Below are positions 46,173 through 54,243 of a stretch of DNA of 64,000 bases, piece after piece. The notes beneath the pieces are model-generated. The model did no database searches. It was not told the DNA's origin and saw only the letters and a list, made by a program, of their open reading frames with translations. Position numbers and translations under genes: made by a program. Position 1 is the first letter of the stretch, and each line of letters begins with the position of its first letter. The stretch is from Spelaeicoccus albus (GTDB taxonomy: Bacteria; Actinomycetota; Actinomycetes; Actinomycetales; Brevibacteriaceae), in contig NZ_JACBZP010000001.1 of NCBI RefSeq assembly GCF_013409065.1, positions 2,294,001 through 2,358,000 on the forward strand, in the 5' to 3' direction.

Positions 46173-47624
46173 ATGGACGTTCCCGCCGAGCAACAGCAGT
46201 CGAACCACGGCGGCCGGGCGCCGCACGGCCCCAAAAAGCTGCGGTCGCGGCATATCACCATGATCACCCTCGGCGGGATCATCGGATCGAGCCTTTTCGT
46301 CGGCTCGGCCAACATCATCCGTTCAGTCGGTCCGACCGCCGTCGTATCCTATCTTGTGGGTGGGCTGCTCGTCTATCTGGCCATGCTCATGCTCGGCGAG
46401 ATGGCGGCCGTGCGGCCCGCCGTCGGGTCGTTCATGGAATACGCCCGAGTCGGCCTCGGCGATTGGGCCGCCTATCTGGTCGGTTGGCTTTACTGGTATT
46501 TCTGGGTGGGTGTTCTGGCCTACGAGGCCGTGATCGGCGGGCATACCTTGAACGGCTGGTTCCATGGCTTGCCTCCGTGGGCCTGGTCGTTATTGCTCCT
46601 CGGCGTGTTCGTCCTGACCAACCTGATTTCCGTTCGCTCGTTCGGCGAAACCGAATTCTGGCTGGCCAGCATCAAAATTGCCGCAATCGTCGTCTTTTTG
46701 GGCGCCGGTTTGCTCTTCGTCCTCGGACTATGGCCGGACAGTAGCTTCTCGGTTCACAATCTCTGGCAGCACGGCGGCTTCGTCCCGCAAGGCTTCGGTG
46801 CAATCCTGACCGGTGTAGCTTTGGTCATCTTTTCGTATTTCGGCACTGAAATCGCGGTGATGGCCTCCGCCGAATCCGAAGATCCGCCGGCGGGGATCCG
46901 GCTTGCGACAATCACAGTCATCTGGCGCGTGCTGCTGTTCTTCGTCGGATCGATTTTGATCATCACGATGGTTGTGCCGTGGGACAAGCTGCCGGCAGCG
47001 ACGGGGGTGGCCAATGCGCCGTTCACTCTCATGTTTGAGAAATTCGGAATTCCGGCCGCCTCGATCGTCATGGAACTCGTCATCTTCTCGGCCGTCGTGT
47101 CGGTGCTCAACTCGGGGCTTTACTCCGCGTCGAGGATGTTCGCGTCATTGGCCGACAAAGGATTCGCGCCAAAGATCGTCAGCCGCAAGGCACGCAATGG
47201 CGTGCCGGTCGTCGCCGTGTTCGCATCAACTGCGGGCGGAGTGATCGCGGCAATTGCCAACTTCATTGCGCCGAACTCGGGCATCTTTGACTTCATCATG
47301 AATTCCGCCGGCCTTGTCGCCTTGTTCGTGTACGTGTTCATCGCACTCACTCATATGAGGCTTCGCCAGAAGATGACCGCGCACGAAGTTGCCGGACTGA
47401 AGGTCAAGGTGAAGCTCTTCCCTTGGCTCAACATTTTTCTGATCGCTGCCGTGGCAGTCGTCGTAGTAATCATGCTGACCACTCCTGTCGGACGCACTCA
47501 AGTGTGGACCAGTTTGGTCGCCACCGGCGTCCTGCTGCTCTTTTGGCCGTTGGTGCGCCGGAAGCTCGCTGCCATGCGCGGTGAAAACACTCTCGAAGCG
47601 GACCGGTCGAATCACTCCGCTTGA
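46173..47624 (+). CDS. Amino acid permease (APC superfamily)
   Basis: 483 residues with about 12 membrane helices. The first helix carries the substrate-binding loop ITLGGIIGSSLFVGSA, and helix 6 the FSYFGTEIAVMASAESEDP motif, both typical of the amino acid transporter (AAT) family (GabP/AnsP/RocE). It is probably a proton-coupled importer; the exact amino acid cannot be assigned. ATG 46173 is preferred because AAGGA lies seven bases upstream. An upstream palindrome may be its operator. A hairpin centred on GAGAATTCTC follows about 55 bp after the stop. Confidence 0.88.
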   Translation: MDVPAEQQQSNHGGRAPHGPKKLRSRHITMITLGGIIGSSLFVGSANIIRSVGPTAVVSYLVGGLLVYLAMLMLGEMAAVRPAVGSFMEYARVGLGDWAAYLVGWLYWYFWVGVLAYEAVIGGHTLNGWFHGLPPWAWSLLLLGVFVLTNLISVRSFGETEFWLASIKIAAIVVFLGAGLLFVLGLWPDSSFSVHNLWQHGGFVPQGFGAILTGVALVIFSYFGTEIAVMASAESEDPPAGIRLATITVIWRVLLFFVGSILIITMVVPWDKLPAATGVANAPFTLMFEKFGIPAASIVMELVIFSAVVSVLNSGLYSASRMFASLADKGFAPKIVSRKARNGVPVVAVFASTAGGVIAAIANFIAPNSGIFDFIMNSAGLVALFVYVFIALTHMRLRQKMTAHEVAGLKVKVKLFPWLNIFLIAAVAVVVVIMLTTPVGRTQVWTSLVATGVLLLFWPLVRRKLAAMRGENTLEADRSNHSA

Positions 47625-47675
47625 TCGCCGGACGCCCGCCCGGGCGCCGAGCCATCGACGAATTTCGGAAAATAA

Positions 47676-47699
47676 CTGGCACGGAGAATTCTCTCGTGC
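47676..47699 (+). other. Hairpin downstream of the permease gene
   Basis: GCACG and CGTGC bracket the palindrome GAGAATTCTC, forming a stem with one bulge, about 50 bp after the permease stop and 70 bp before the small peptide gene. It may terminate the permease transcript or control the peptide. Confidence 0.35.
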
Positions 47700-47768
47700 T
47701 TATCATGGTTCCACAGCGCGCCGCGGATAAATTCCGAAAGGCGCGAAATGTCAGGAAAGGGGTGAACC

Positions 47769-47867
47769 GTGAAAATGACTAATATTGATGGATTGATCGC
47801 TAATGCGACGGGCATCTGCGCCGCGAATCTCTGCGCGCCGGTTCGCCCGCTGCTCGTCCGCGGCTAG
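47769..47867 (+). CDS. 32-residue two-cysteine peptide (unrecognised)
   Basis: A 32-codon frame from GTG with an AAAGGGG ribosome binding site six bases upstream. The product begins MKMTNIDGLIANATG and ends with a two-cysteine segment, ICAANLCAPVRPLLVRG. It is followed within 25 bp by a hairpin with a T-run, so it looks like a complete small transcription unit. The shape (hydrophilic front, short Cys-containing basic C-terminus) could be an amino-acid-responsive leader peptide, a regulatory peptide or a RiPP-like precursor. No maturase or cysteine biosynthetic gene is nearby. I do not recognise a family. Confidence 0.5.
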   Translation: MKMTNIDGLIANATGICAANLCAPVRPLLVRG

Positions 47868-47888
47868 CGGGCACTCAGCCTCACCGTC

Positions 47889-47924
47889 ACGAAGCGCCGT
47901 TTCCGAGCGACTTCGTTTTCTCTT
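47889..47924 (+). terminator. Rho-independent terminator after the peptide gene
   Basis: ACGAAGCG pairs with CG-a-CTTCGT (47908-47916) and is followed by TTTC and TCTT. The right half, CCGAGCGA (47903-47910), can alternatively pair perfectly with TCGCTCGG (47926-47933), so two mutually exclusive structures are possible. Confidence 0.6.
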
Positions 47925-48007
47925 ATCGCTCGGTTCGATGGATCCTACGCAAATACCGGTCCGTCACTGCGCCGAATAACGCCAATTTTCAACAAAGGAC
48001 CAAATTC

Positions 48008-48205
48008 GTGCTTGACCGCGCCCAAAAATCGTCACAAACATTCCGAAAAAAGAAAAGAGCTAAGTCCATGAAACCATTGACCGGCCGAATACATCGGTTC
48101 TCCTCCTGGCTGGATTCGTTCGCCGATCGAACCTCCTCGCAGGCAGAATACGAACGCGCTCGCGAAAAGACACTCCTCTGGATGGCCATGAACGGCATCC
48201 GCTGA
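48008..48205 (+). CDS. 65-residue basic protein (hypothetical)
   Basis: A 65-residue frame from GTG, with AAAGGA eight bases upstream. The N-terminus is strongly basic (SSQTFRKKKRAKSM); the rest is predicted helical and charged (TSSQAEYERAREKTLLWMAM). An internal ATG at 48068 would give a 45-residue product. There is no signal peptide, membrane helix or recognised domain. Its context is the small peptide gene upstream and the PRC-barrel gene downstream. The good ribosome binding site and the lack of an overlapping gene support it as real; its function is unknown. Confidence 0.5.
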   Translation: MLDRAQKSSQTFRKKKRAKSMKPLTGRIHRFSSWLDSFADRTSSQAEYERAREKTLLWMAMNGIR

Positions 48206-48283
48206 CGGGACGGGTGTCGCCGCGAGCACGGACTGGGTACTGTGCATAATGACAAGAACGCGAACCGAGAGAAGAGGTGCGAG

Positions 48284-48640
48284 ATGTTCGAAGCGGACGA
48301 TATTCGTGACTGGCAGGGCGAGGACGTTGTCGACGTCAACGGATCGAAGATCGGCCCGTTCGAGCAGACGTATTTCGACAACACGACCGAGCAGCCGGTC
48401 TTCGCGACGGTTCGCATCGGCCTTCCGGGGAAGCGCCGATACGTCTTCGTGCCACTCGACGGTGCGCGCGTCTCGCCGAAATACGTGCGCGTCCAATGGG
48501 AAAAGGACGTCGTGAAGGAGGCCCCGTACTTGGAGCCGGAAGGCGAGCTGACTGGCGACCAGGAACCCGAGATCTTTGAACACTTCGGGTACGAATACCA
48601 CCGCGGAGCGACCGGCGAACGGCGGCTCGGTCGGCGCTGA
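48284..48640 (+). CDS. PRC-barrel domain protein
   Basis: 118 residues from ATG 48284 (AGAGG seven bases upstream). The sequence IRDWQGEDVVDVNGSKIG followed by the beta-strand segments PVFATVRIG and RRYVFVPLDGARV is a PRC-barrel, the fold of RimM and photosynthetic reaction-centre H subunits. The C-terminal part (EIFEHFGYEYHRGATGERRL) is common in actinobacterial stand-alone PRC proteins, often described as stress-related. Its molecular partner is not known. Confidence 0.82.
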   Translation: MFEADDIRDWQGEDVVDVNGSKIGPFEQTYFDNTTEQPVFATVRIGLPGKRRYVFVPLDGARVSPKYVRVQWEKDVVKEAPYLEPEGELTGDQEPEIFEHFGYEYHRGATGERRLGRR

Positions 48641-48719
48641 GGGCGTAGCGTCGGGAATAAGGGCGAACGTCCATCCGGCGCACGCCCGATGGACGAATGC
48701 TCGCACTGAGGCGGCGGAT

Positions 48720-49709
48720 ATGGTTCGTGCACGTGAAACGCGTAGTCCGGACGACGGGTCGGAGCCGAACGCGCAACCGGACCGAGCCGAGGCGTCACGA
48801 GTCGGACTACGGATAACACGATCGCTCGGCACTGCCGCCGGGGCCGTAGTCGGCGCATGCGGCGTTCTCGTCGCCGAAGCCTCCTGGACCAGACGGCACA
48901 CGGGGCCGAAGCTGCGAGTCGTCGCCCCGGACGACTCCGGGCTTTTCGACCCCGGCTACGGCGGCGAGCCGATTCGCTTGACGATCCTCGGCGATTCAAA
49001 TGCGGCAGGAGTCGGAGTGCCGCACGCCGACGAGACAGTCGGCTCGCACCTGGCCGCCGGTCTGGCAACCGCAGCCAAGCGTCCCGTCGCCCTATGCAAC
49101 GTCGCTTTTTCGGGTGCCCAAACGCGCGATCTTGCCGCTCAAATCGCCGGTGCTGCGGTCCCAGCCGGATGGCCGGACGTGTGTCTGATAGTAGTCGGCG
49201 GCAACGACGTGATGCATCTTCGATCGATCTCCCGGTCCGCGCAATTGCTGGGGGAGTCGATCCGTCTCTTGCGTTCCCGTGGGGCGGAGGTCGTGGTCGC
49301 CACGTGTCCGGACATGGGTGCCGAACGACCATTATTGCAGCCGTTGCGGCTGATTGCGGGACGCTACGGCAAGCTGCTTGCACTGTCGCAAACCATCGTC
49401 GCCCTTCGTGCCGGAGCCCGGACGGTGTCGCTCGTTGATTCGCTCGGGCCGATATTCCGGCATTTCTCGGCGGAAATGTTCGCAAGTGACAGATTCCATC
49501 CGTCGCCGGCGGGTTATGCGCTGGCGGCCGACGTGCTACTTCCGAGCGTGTGTGCGGCGTCCGCGCGCTTTATTGCCGAAAAGAAGCCGTACCCGCATCG
49601 CGTCTACCGCAGGCCAAAGCGGCGGCCGGCGACGCGCGTGGCGTTTTGGCTCGCCCGTCGACCGACGCTAGGACAAATGTCCTGCCGAACAAAGGACATT
49701 CGACACTAA
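48720..49709 (+). CDS. SGNH/GDSL-family hydrolase
   Basis: About 329 residues. After a charged N-terminus, a hydrophobic segment (ITRSLGTAAGAVVGACGVLV, 32-51) may anchor or export the protein. The SGNH blocks follow: block I ILGDSNAAGVG with nucleophile Ser93, a central GGNDV (block III), and the catalytic Asp/His in DRFHPSPAGY. It would be an esterase or acyl hydrolase acting on the cell envelope or lipids. The basic C-terminus (RRPKRRPATR) is unusual. The start ATG is the most plausible of several; its ribosome binding site is weak. Confidence 0.82.
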   Translation: MVRARETRSPDDGSEPNAQPDRAEASRVGLRITRSLGTAAGAVVGACGVLVAEASWTRRHTGPKLRVVAPDDSGLFDPGYGGEPIRLTILGDSNAAGVGVPHADETVGSHLAAGLATAAKRPVALCNVAFSGAQTRDLAAQIAGAAVPAGWPDVCLIVVGGNDVMHLRSISRSAQLLGESIRLLRSRGAEVVVATCPDMGAERPLLQPLRLIAGRYGKLLALSQTIVALRAGARTVSLVDSLGPIFRHFSAEMFASDRFHPSPAGYALAADVLLPSVCAASARFIAEKKPYPHRVYRRPKRRPATRVAFWLARRPTLGQMSCRTKDIRH

Positions 49710-49765
49710 CGAGCAAAGCATGCGGAGCCTACGTTGAACACATCAACTCCGACGAAGGGTCTGAC

Positions 49766-50251
49766 ATGTTCGCTTCAACCCGCTCCAACACACCGGAATC
49801 GGCGGATCGTACGCGCTGCCGAATGCTTCGCATCTGTACGATCTTTGCGGCTGCATTGATCGACGCCGGCATCTGGTTTGCCGCCGTGCGCGTCGGCGAC
49901 GTGCAACTCGTTTATGCCGCCGGCCCGGAAACCACGGCCATTGGCATCGCGTCGGTGGTCGCGGCGGTAGTCGTGACGGGCGCCCTCGCGTGGGGACTGC
50001 TGGCGGCACTCGGGAAAATCACCCGGCATGCAGCGGCGGTCTGGACGACGATCGCCGTGGCGGTGACGGCGGTGTCGCTGATCTCCCCGCTGACGACTGC
50101 CCAGAACCGGCCGGCCATGACGATACTCGTCTGCATGCACGTTGCCGCAGCTGTTGTCGTCATCACCGGATTCAGAATCAGCGCGTCACGGACCGAAGGG
50201 AGGCGCGAATCCCGCCGCCGCGCGCACGCCGTCGAAGCGGCATCCTCATGA
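49766..50251 (+). CDS. DUF6069-like four-helix membrane protein
   Basis: 161 residues from ATG 49766, AAGGG seven bases upstream. Four hydrophobic segments are visible: ICTIFAAALIDAGIWFAAV, TTAIGIASVVAAVVVTGALA, AVWTTIAVAVTAVSLISPL and AMTILVCMHVAAAVVVITGF, with the VQLVYAAGPE loop between the first two. The order resembles the small actinobacterial DUF6069 proteins. Function is unknown. The C-terminus is short and basic, hence probably cytoplasmic. Confidence 0.65.
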   Translation: MFASTRSNTPESADRTRCRMLRICTIFAAALIDAGIWFAAVRVGDVQLVYAAGPETTAIGIASVVAAVVVTGALAWGLLAALGKITRHAAAVWTTIAVAVTAVSLISPLTTAQNRPAMTILVCMHVAAAVVVITGFRISASRTEGRRESRRRAHAVEAASS

Positions 50252-50404
50252 GCCTGACCGATCGTCCGGCTTGGTCGACCCGGCTCTGCCGGACGCGGCC
50301 GGCCGGTCCGTCGACCGGCGGGTCGGCGCCGCGGGCACCGAATTCATACGAAATGCTCAGCCCTGGCACGGGGCGAAACGTCGGAATCGGCAGGAGACGA
50401 GGCG

Positions 50405-50410
50405 TATCGT
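50405..50410 (+). promoter_or_regulatory. -10 box of leaderless PBP gene
   Basis: TATCGT ends six bases before the GTG start of the PBP gene, which has no usable ribosome binding site. This geometry decides the GTG 50417 start over an out-of-frame ATG at 50415. Confidence 0.5.
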
Positions 50411-50416
50411 ACAGAT

Positions 50417-52840
50417 GTGGTTTCTCAAGGCAAATCGGCAGGCAGCGCACTTGGCGCCTTCTTCGGATTCATCGGAATCAGCTGCGTGGTCGGCGTCCTG
50501 ATGGCCGGCGTCGGCATCCCGGCGGCGGGTGTGGCAGCCAGTGGAACGAAAAGCGGCATCAAAGTGTTCAACTCGCTCCCGGCGACGCTGTCCGAAAAGC
50601 CGCTGGCGCAAAGCAGCACCATGTTGGCGGCTGACGGGTCGGTCATTGCCAAGTTCTACTGGGAGAACCGGATCGAAGAGCCGTTGTCGAAAATCTCCAA
50701 GACGGTGCAGGACGCGACGGTCGCCACCGAGGATTATCGGTTCTTCCAGCACGGCGGGGTCGACCTGCAGGGGATCGCCCGGGCCGCCGTCCACGATGTG
50801 CTGTCTCCCAATCTTCAAGGCGCGTCGACCCTGACGCAGCAATACGTGAAGAACGTTCTGGTCGAGCAGGCCGCGGAAGGCGGCGATTCGAAGAAGGCGG
50901 CGGCCCGGGTCGCCAAGGTGACCGACTCGTCCGGGATGTCGGGGATATCTCGCAAACTTCGGCAGGCCAAACTGGCGATCGCCATTGAGAAGAAGTACAG
51001 CAAGAAGGAAATCCTGAACCGGTATCTGAACATCAACAACTACGGAGGCAGTCCCCGGCAGTACGGCGTCGAGGCCGCCAGCAGGCATTTTTGGGGAATT
51101 CATGCCAGCAAACTGTCGATTCCGCAGGCGGCCTTGCTGGCCGGTATCGTCAAGGACCCCAGCGCTTTCAACCCCGAAACCCATCCGAAGGCCGCGCTCA
51201 ACCGGCGTAATACGGTGCTGCATTTAATGCACGAGCACGGGTACATCAATGCTTCGCAATACGCCCAAGCAAAGAAGACCGGCCTTAACCTCAATATTCA
51301 CGAGACGTCGAACGGTTGCGCTAACGCCGGCATTTCCGCCTACTTCTGCGACTACGTCGAACAGACGATCGCCACGTCGCCACAGTTCGGCAAGACGGTG
51401 AGCGATCGGCTCGGATTGCTCACGCGCGGCGGCCTGACCATCAAGACGACACTCGACCCGAAGCTCGAACACTCGGCTCAGCGGATCGTTTCAGGGCGTG
51501 TGCCGGACACCGACCCGTCGGGAGTCGGGCAAGCCCTCACCACTGTGCAACCCGGAACCGGAAAAGTGCTCGCCATGGTGCAGAACCGCAAATATTCGGT
51601 GGCGCCCAAACCCAAGGACGGGTACACATCAGTCAACTACAACGTCGGGAAGAAGCTGCACGGCGGGAGCGGATTCCAGGTGGGATCCACGTATAAGGTG
51701 TTTACCTTGGCGGCGTGGCTGAAGGACGGTCACACTCTGCACGATCGGGTCGACGCCACGCGGCGGAACTTCCCGGCGAGCTCGTGGACCTACAAGGGCT
51801 GTCCCAAGAACGCCGGAGCGTGGGACCCTCACAATTCGGAAGACGGCGAAGGCACGAGCTCGATGTCGGCGCTGACTGCGACTGTGCAATCGGTGAACAC
51901 GGCGTTCGCCGCCATGGCCAACGAGATCAACATGTGCGATATCCAAGGCGCGGCAAAAAAGCTCGGCGTCCGGTGGGGCAACGGGAAGTCGTTGGACGCC
52001 AAGAACGCCAACGGGTCGATCCCCGCGCTCTTCCCGTCATCGGTTCTCGGCACAGTGACCACGACGCCCCTGGACATGGCGTCGGCCTACGCGGCGTTCG
52101 CCGACAAGGGCAAATACTGCGCACCCGTCGGCATCACGTCGATCACCAACGCGAAAGGCAAGAAACTGCCGGTGCCCAGCGCGAACTGTCATCAGGCAAT
52201 TTCAAAGAAAATCGCCACCGGCGTCGCCTGGGCCCTCACCCAGACATTCAACGGGGGCACCACCGAGGATTTGAAGATCGGCATGCCGGCCGGAGCAAAG
52301 ACCGGTACGACGAACTTCTCGGTGGGCGCCGGATGGCTCGACGGATTCACCAAGGGCATGTCGACGGCCGTATGGACGGGCAGCCCGACCGGTAACGATC
52401 CGGCGTTGGGCAATGGGCGGATACCGGTTGGCGGGCACTATTACGGCCCGAACTACGGTGCCGCGATCTCCGGGCCGACTTGGCAGGCCTTCATGAAGCA
52501 AAACGCCAAACGGTACAAGGTCGGAAAATTCGCCAAACCCGGCAACGACATCCTCGGGTATACGCCGCCGCCCGAACCGCCCGAGCCGACGACCAACCCC
52601 GACCAGGAATCCAACGATTCCGGTGAGCCGTCCTCGCCGTCGTCGACAAGTTCGTCGCCGTCATCGGATCCGACCACGACGGAGCCGTCCTCGCCGTCGT
52701 CTTCGAAGTCCAGCCCGCCGAGTCGGACGACGGCTCCGACCACGAAGCCGACGAATGCCCCTCATCCGCCACCGTCGCATCCGGTCCACAACGGTCATGG
52801 CGGCAACAACGGCCACGGTCACGGCCACGGCGGACATTAG
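50417..52840 (+). CDS. Bifunctional class A penicillin-binding protein
   Basis: 807 residues. One N-terminal membrane helix (about 12-40) precedes a GT51 transglycosylase with catalytic Glu105 in TVATEDYRFFQHGGVD and GASTLTQQYVKN (136-147). The transpeptidase has SxxK as GSTYK (about residue 424), SxN as SVN in TVQSVNTAF, and KTGT near residue 630. It polymerises and crosslinks peptidoglycan. After residue 720 the tail is Pro/Ser/Thr-rich and ends in a Gly/His/Asn-rich run (HNGHGGNNGHGHGHGGH), which looks like a wall-exposed spacer and possible metal-binding end. A convergent terminator hairpin follows. Confidence 0.94.
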   Translation: MVSQGKSAGSALGAFFGFIGISCVVGVLMAGVGIPAAGVAASGTKSGIKVFNSLPATLSEKPLAQSSTMLAADGSVIAKFYWENRIEEPLSKISKTVQDATVATEDYRFFQHGGVDLQGIARAAVHDVLSPNLQGASTLTQQYVKNVLVEQAAEGGDSKKAAARVAKVTDSSGMSGISRKLRQAKLAIAIEKKYSKKEILNRYLNINNYGGSPRQYGVEAASRHFWGIHASKLSIPQAALLAGIVKDPSAFNPETHPKAALNRRNTVLHLMHEHGYINASQYAQAKKTGLNLNIHETSNGCANAGISAYFCDYVEQTIATSPQFGKTVSDRLGLLTRGGLTIKTTLDPKLEHSAQRIVSGRVPDTDPSGVGQALTTVQPGTGKVLAMVQNRKYSVAPKPKDGYTSVNYNVGKKLHGGSGFQVGSTYKVFTLAAWLKDGHTLHDRVDATRRNFPASSWTYKGCPKNAGAWDPHNSEDGEGTSSMSALTATVQSVNTAFAAMANEINMCDIQGAAKKLGVRWGNGKSLDAKNANGSIPALFPSSVLGTVTTTPLDMASAYAAFADKGKYCAPVGITSITNAKGKKLPVPSANCHQAISKKIATGVAWALTQTFNGGTTEDLKIGMPAGAKTGTTNFSVGAGWLDGFTKGMSTAVWTGSPTGNDPALGNGRIPVGGHYYGPNYGAAISGPTWQAFMKQNAKRYKVGKFAKPGNDILGYTPPPEPPEPTTNPDQESNDSGEPSSPSSTSSSPSSDPTTTEPSSPSSSKSSPPSRTTAPTTKPTNAPHPPPSHPVHNGHGGNNGHGHGHGGH

Positions 52841-52915
52841 CGGGTTCGCCCGTGCGCGCTCCGTTCCACGTGGGTCCAGCTCTTCCGCGTGAGCGTATTG
52901 CACGTTCTACGCCCA

Positions 52916-52938
52916 CGCGGAGGGCCGATCCCTCCGCG
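52916..52938. terminator. Bidirectional hairpin between PBP and hydrolase genes
   Basis: CGCGGAGGG (52916-52924) pairs with CCCTCCGCG (52930-52938) around a five-base loop, in the 104-bp gap between two convergent cell-wall genes. There is no T-run on either side. Confidence 0.6.
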
Positions 52939-52944
52939 GTGTGT

Positions 52945-54126
52945 CTAGTACCAGTTGTGGCTGACTTCGTGCGACCATGCGCCGCACGGCGATCCATAGC
53001 TGGCGCGAATGTAGCCGAGGCCCCAATTGACCTGCGTGCGGTAATTGGTGCGCCAATCGGAGCCGGCGCTGGCCATCTTGCTGGCCGGGAGTGACTGCGG
53101 GATGCCGTAGGCGTGGCTTGACGGGTTGACGGCGTACGTATCCCAGTCCGACTCCTGATTCCACAGGTTGAGCAGACATCCGTATTGGCTGCTGCTCCAG
53201 CCGTAAGCCGCTAGCCGGGACCGCGCGTATGCCCGCGCCGTGGACGGGCTGCCGCCGCCGTACGACGGCGTGCTGGTGCTTCCCGACGAGCTGGACGACG
53301 CCTGCTGGGCACGCCTGGCGGCGGCGCGTTCGGCGGCTCGGCGGGCAGCCGCTTGCTGGGCGCGGTACGCCTTACGCGCCGCCACGCCGTCCTGATAGCG
53401 CTTTTCGACCTTGACGCTGCGATGCTTCAACGTCGCCAACTGTGCCACGAGCGTCTTGCTGCGTTTTTTCGCCTTCGCGACCTCGTGATCGGCCGCGGCC
53501 TTCGCCGCCTGCGCTGCTTCGAAGGCGCGATGGGCGGCGTCGGACAATTTCTTGCGTTCGCCGGCGGCCACCTTTGCCTGCGCCGTCAGCGATTCGGTGG
53601 ATTTCTTGGCTTGTTCGGCCCGAGCCAAGAGCTTGGAATTGCGCGAGCTGAGCAAACCGAGGTCGCTTCTGGCATCCAGCATGCTGTTCGCGCGGCTCGG
53701 ATTGAGCATCAAGGCCATGGACGGCGAAGGCGTCGATCCGCCGTTCTTGTACGACTGGACGGCGACGCGGCTGACCTTCTTCTGCATGGCTGCCTGATCG
53801 CGTTCGGTCTGCTTGAGCTTGTCCTTCAACCGCTCCATCTTGGCGGTCGCGGCGTCCAGTCTGCTGCGGGCCGTATCGTATTCGGCGCCCTTCTCGACGG
53901 CTTCGTCGCCGAGCTTGGCGGCCTTGGCCTGCACATGGTGCAAAAGCTTTGTGATGGTTCCGATCTCGGATTTCGTCTCGCTCACGTGCTCCCTGGCGTG
54001 CTTGACGTCGCTCCAGGTCGGATACTTCGATTTGGCAGCCGCCGGCGCGGTCAGCAAACCCGTGCCGAGCACCACGCCAAGGGCGATGGCCAGCACGCGG
54101 TGAGCACGTGAACGACGAAATAGCAT
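52945..54126 (-). CDS. Coiled-coil murein hydrolase, transglycosylase-like C-terminus
   Basis: 393 residues from ATG 54126 (GGAGG seven bases upstream). A signal peptide (AIALGVVLGTGLLTAPAAA) is followed by a long coiled coil (about 40-280) of the PcsB/RipA-like type. A Ser/Gly linker then leads to a C-terminal lysozyme-like domain with LLNLWNQESDWDTYAVNPSS and HAYGIPQSLPASKM, where the Glu in NQESDW is the likely catalytic acid. It ends in SHNWY. It probably cleaves peptidoglycan at the septum, with the coiled coil holding it inactive. It converges on the PBP gene, so wall synthesis and cleavage genes are neighbours. Confidence 0.86.
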   Translation of the reverse strand: MLFRRSRAHRVLAIALGVVLGTGLLTAPAAAKSKYPTWSDVKHAREHVSETKSEIGTITKLLHHVQAKAAKLGDEAVEKGAEYDTARSRLDAATAKMERLKDKLKQTERDQAAMQKKVSRVAVQSYKNGGSTPSPSMALMLNPSRANSMLDARSDLGLLSSRNSKLLARAEQAKKSTESLTAQAKVAAGERKKLSDAAHRAFEAAQAAKAAADHEVAKAKKRSKTLVAQLATLKHRSVKVEKRYQDGVAARKAYRAQQAAARRAAERAAARRAQQASSSSSGSTSTPSYGGGSPSTARAYARSRLAAYGWSSSQYGCLLNLWNQESDWDTYAVNPSSHAYGIPQSLPASKMASAGSDWRTNYRTQVNWGLGYIRASYGSPCGAWSHEVSHNWY

Positions 54127-54243
54127 AGGGGTACCTCCGCAGGAAAGCCTACGGGCATGTGGGGGGAAATCCCGGTAGATTCCGGTAGCGCGCCGCAACT
54201 TTTCAAACAGCGGCGCCGCTCGCACCGAATGCTCCGAGTTGAA

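Noticed and set aside
47903-47933. Classical antiterminator for the hairpin at 47889.
   Set aside because: The alternative pairing needs sequence downstream of the T-run, so it cannot form before termination; only the alternative fold itself is reported.
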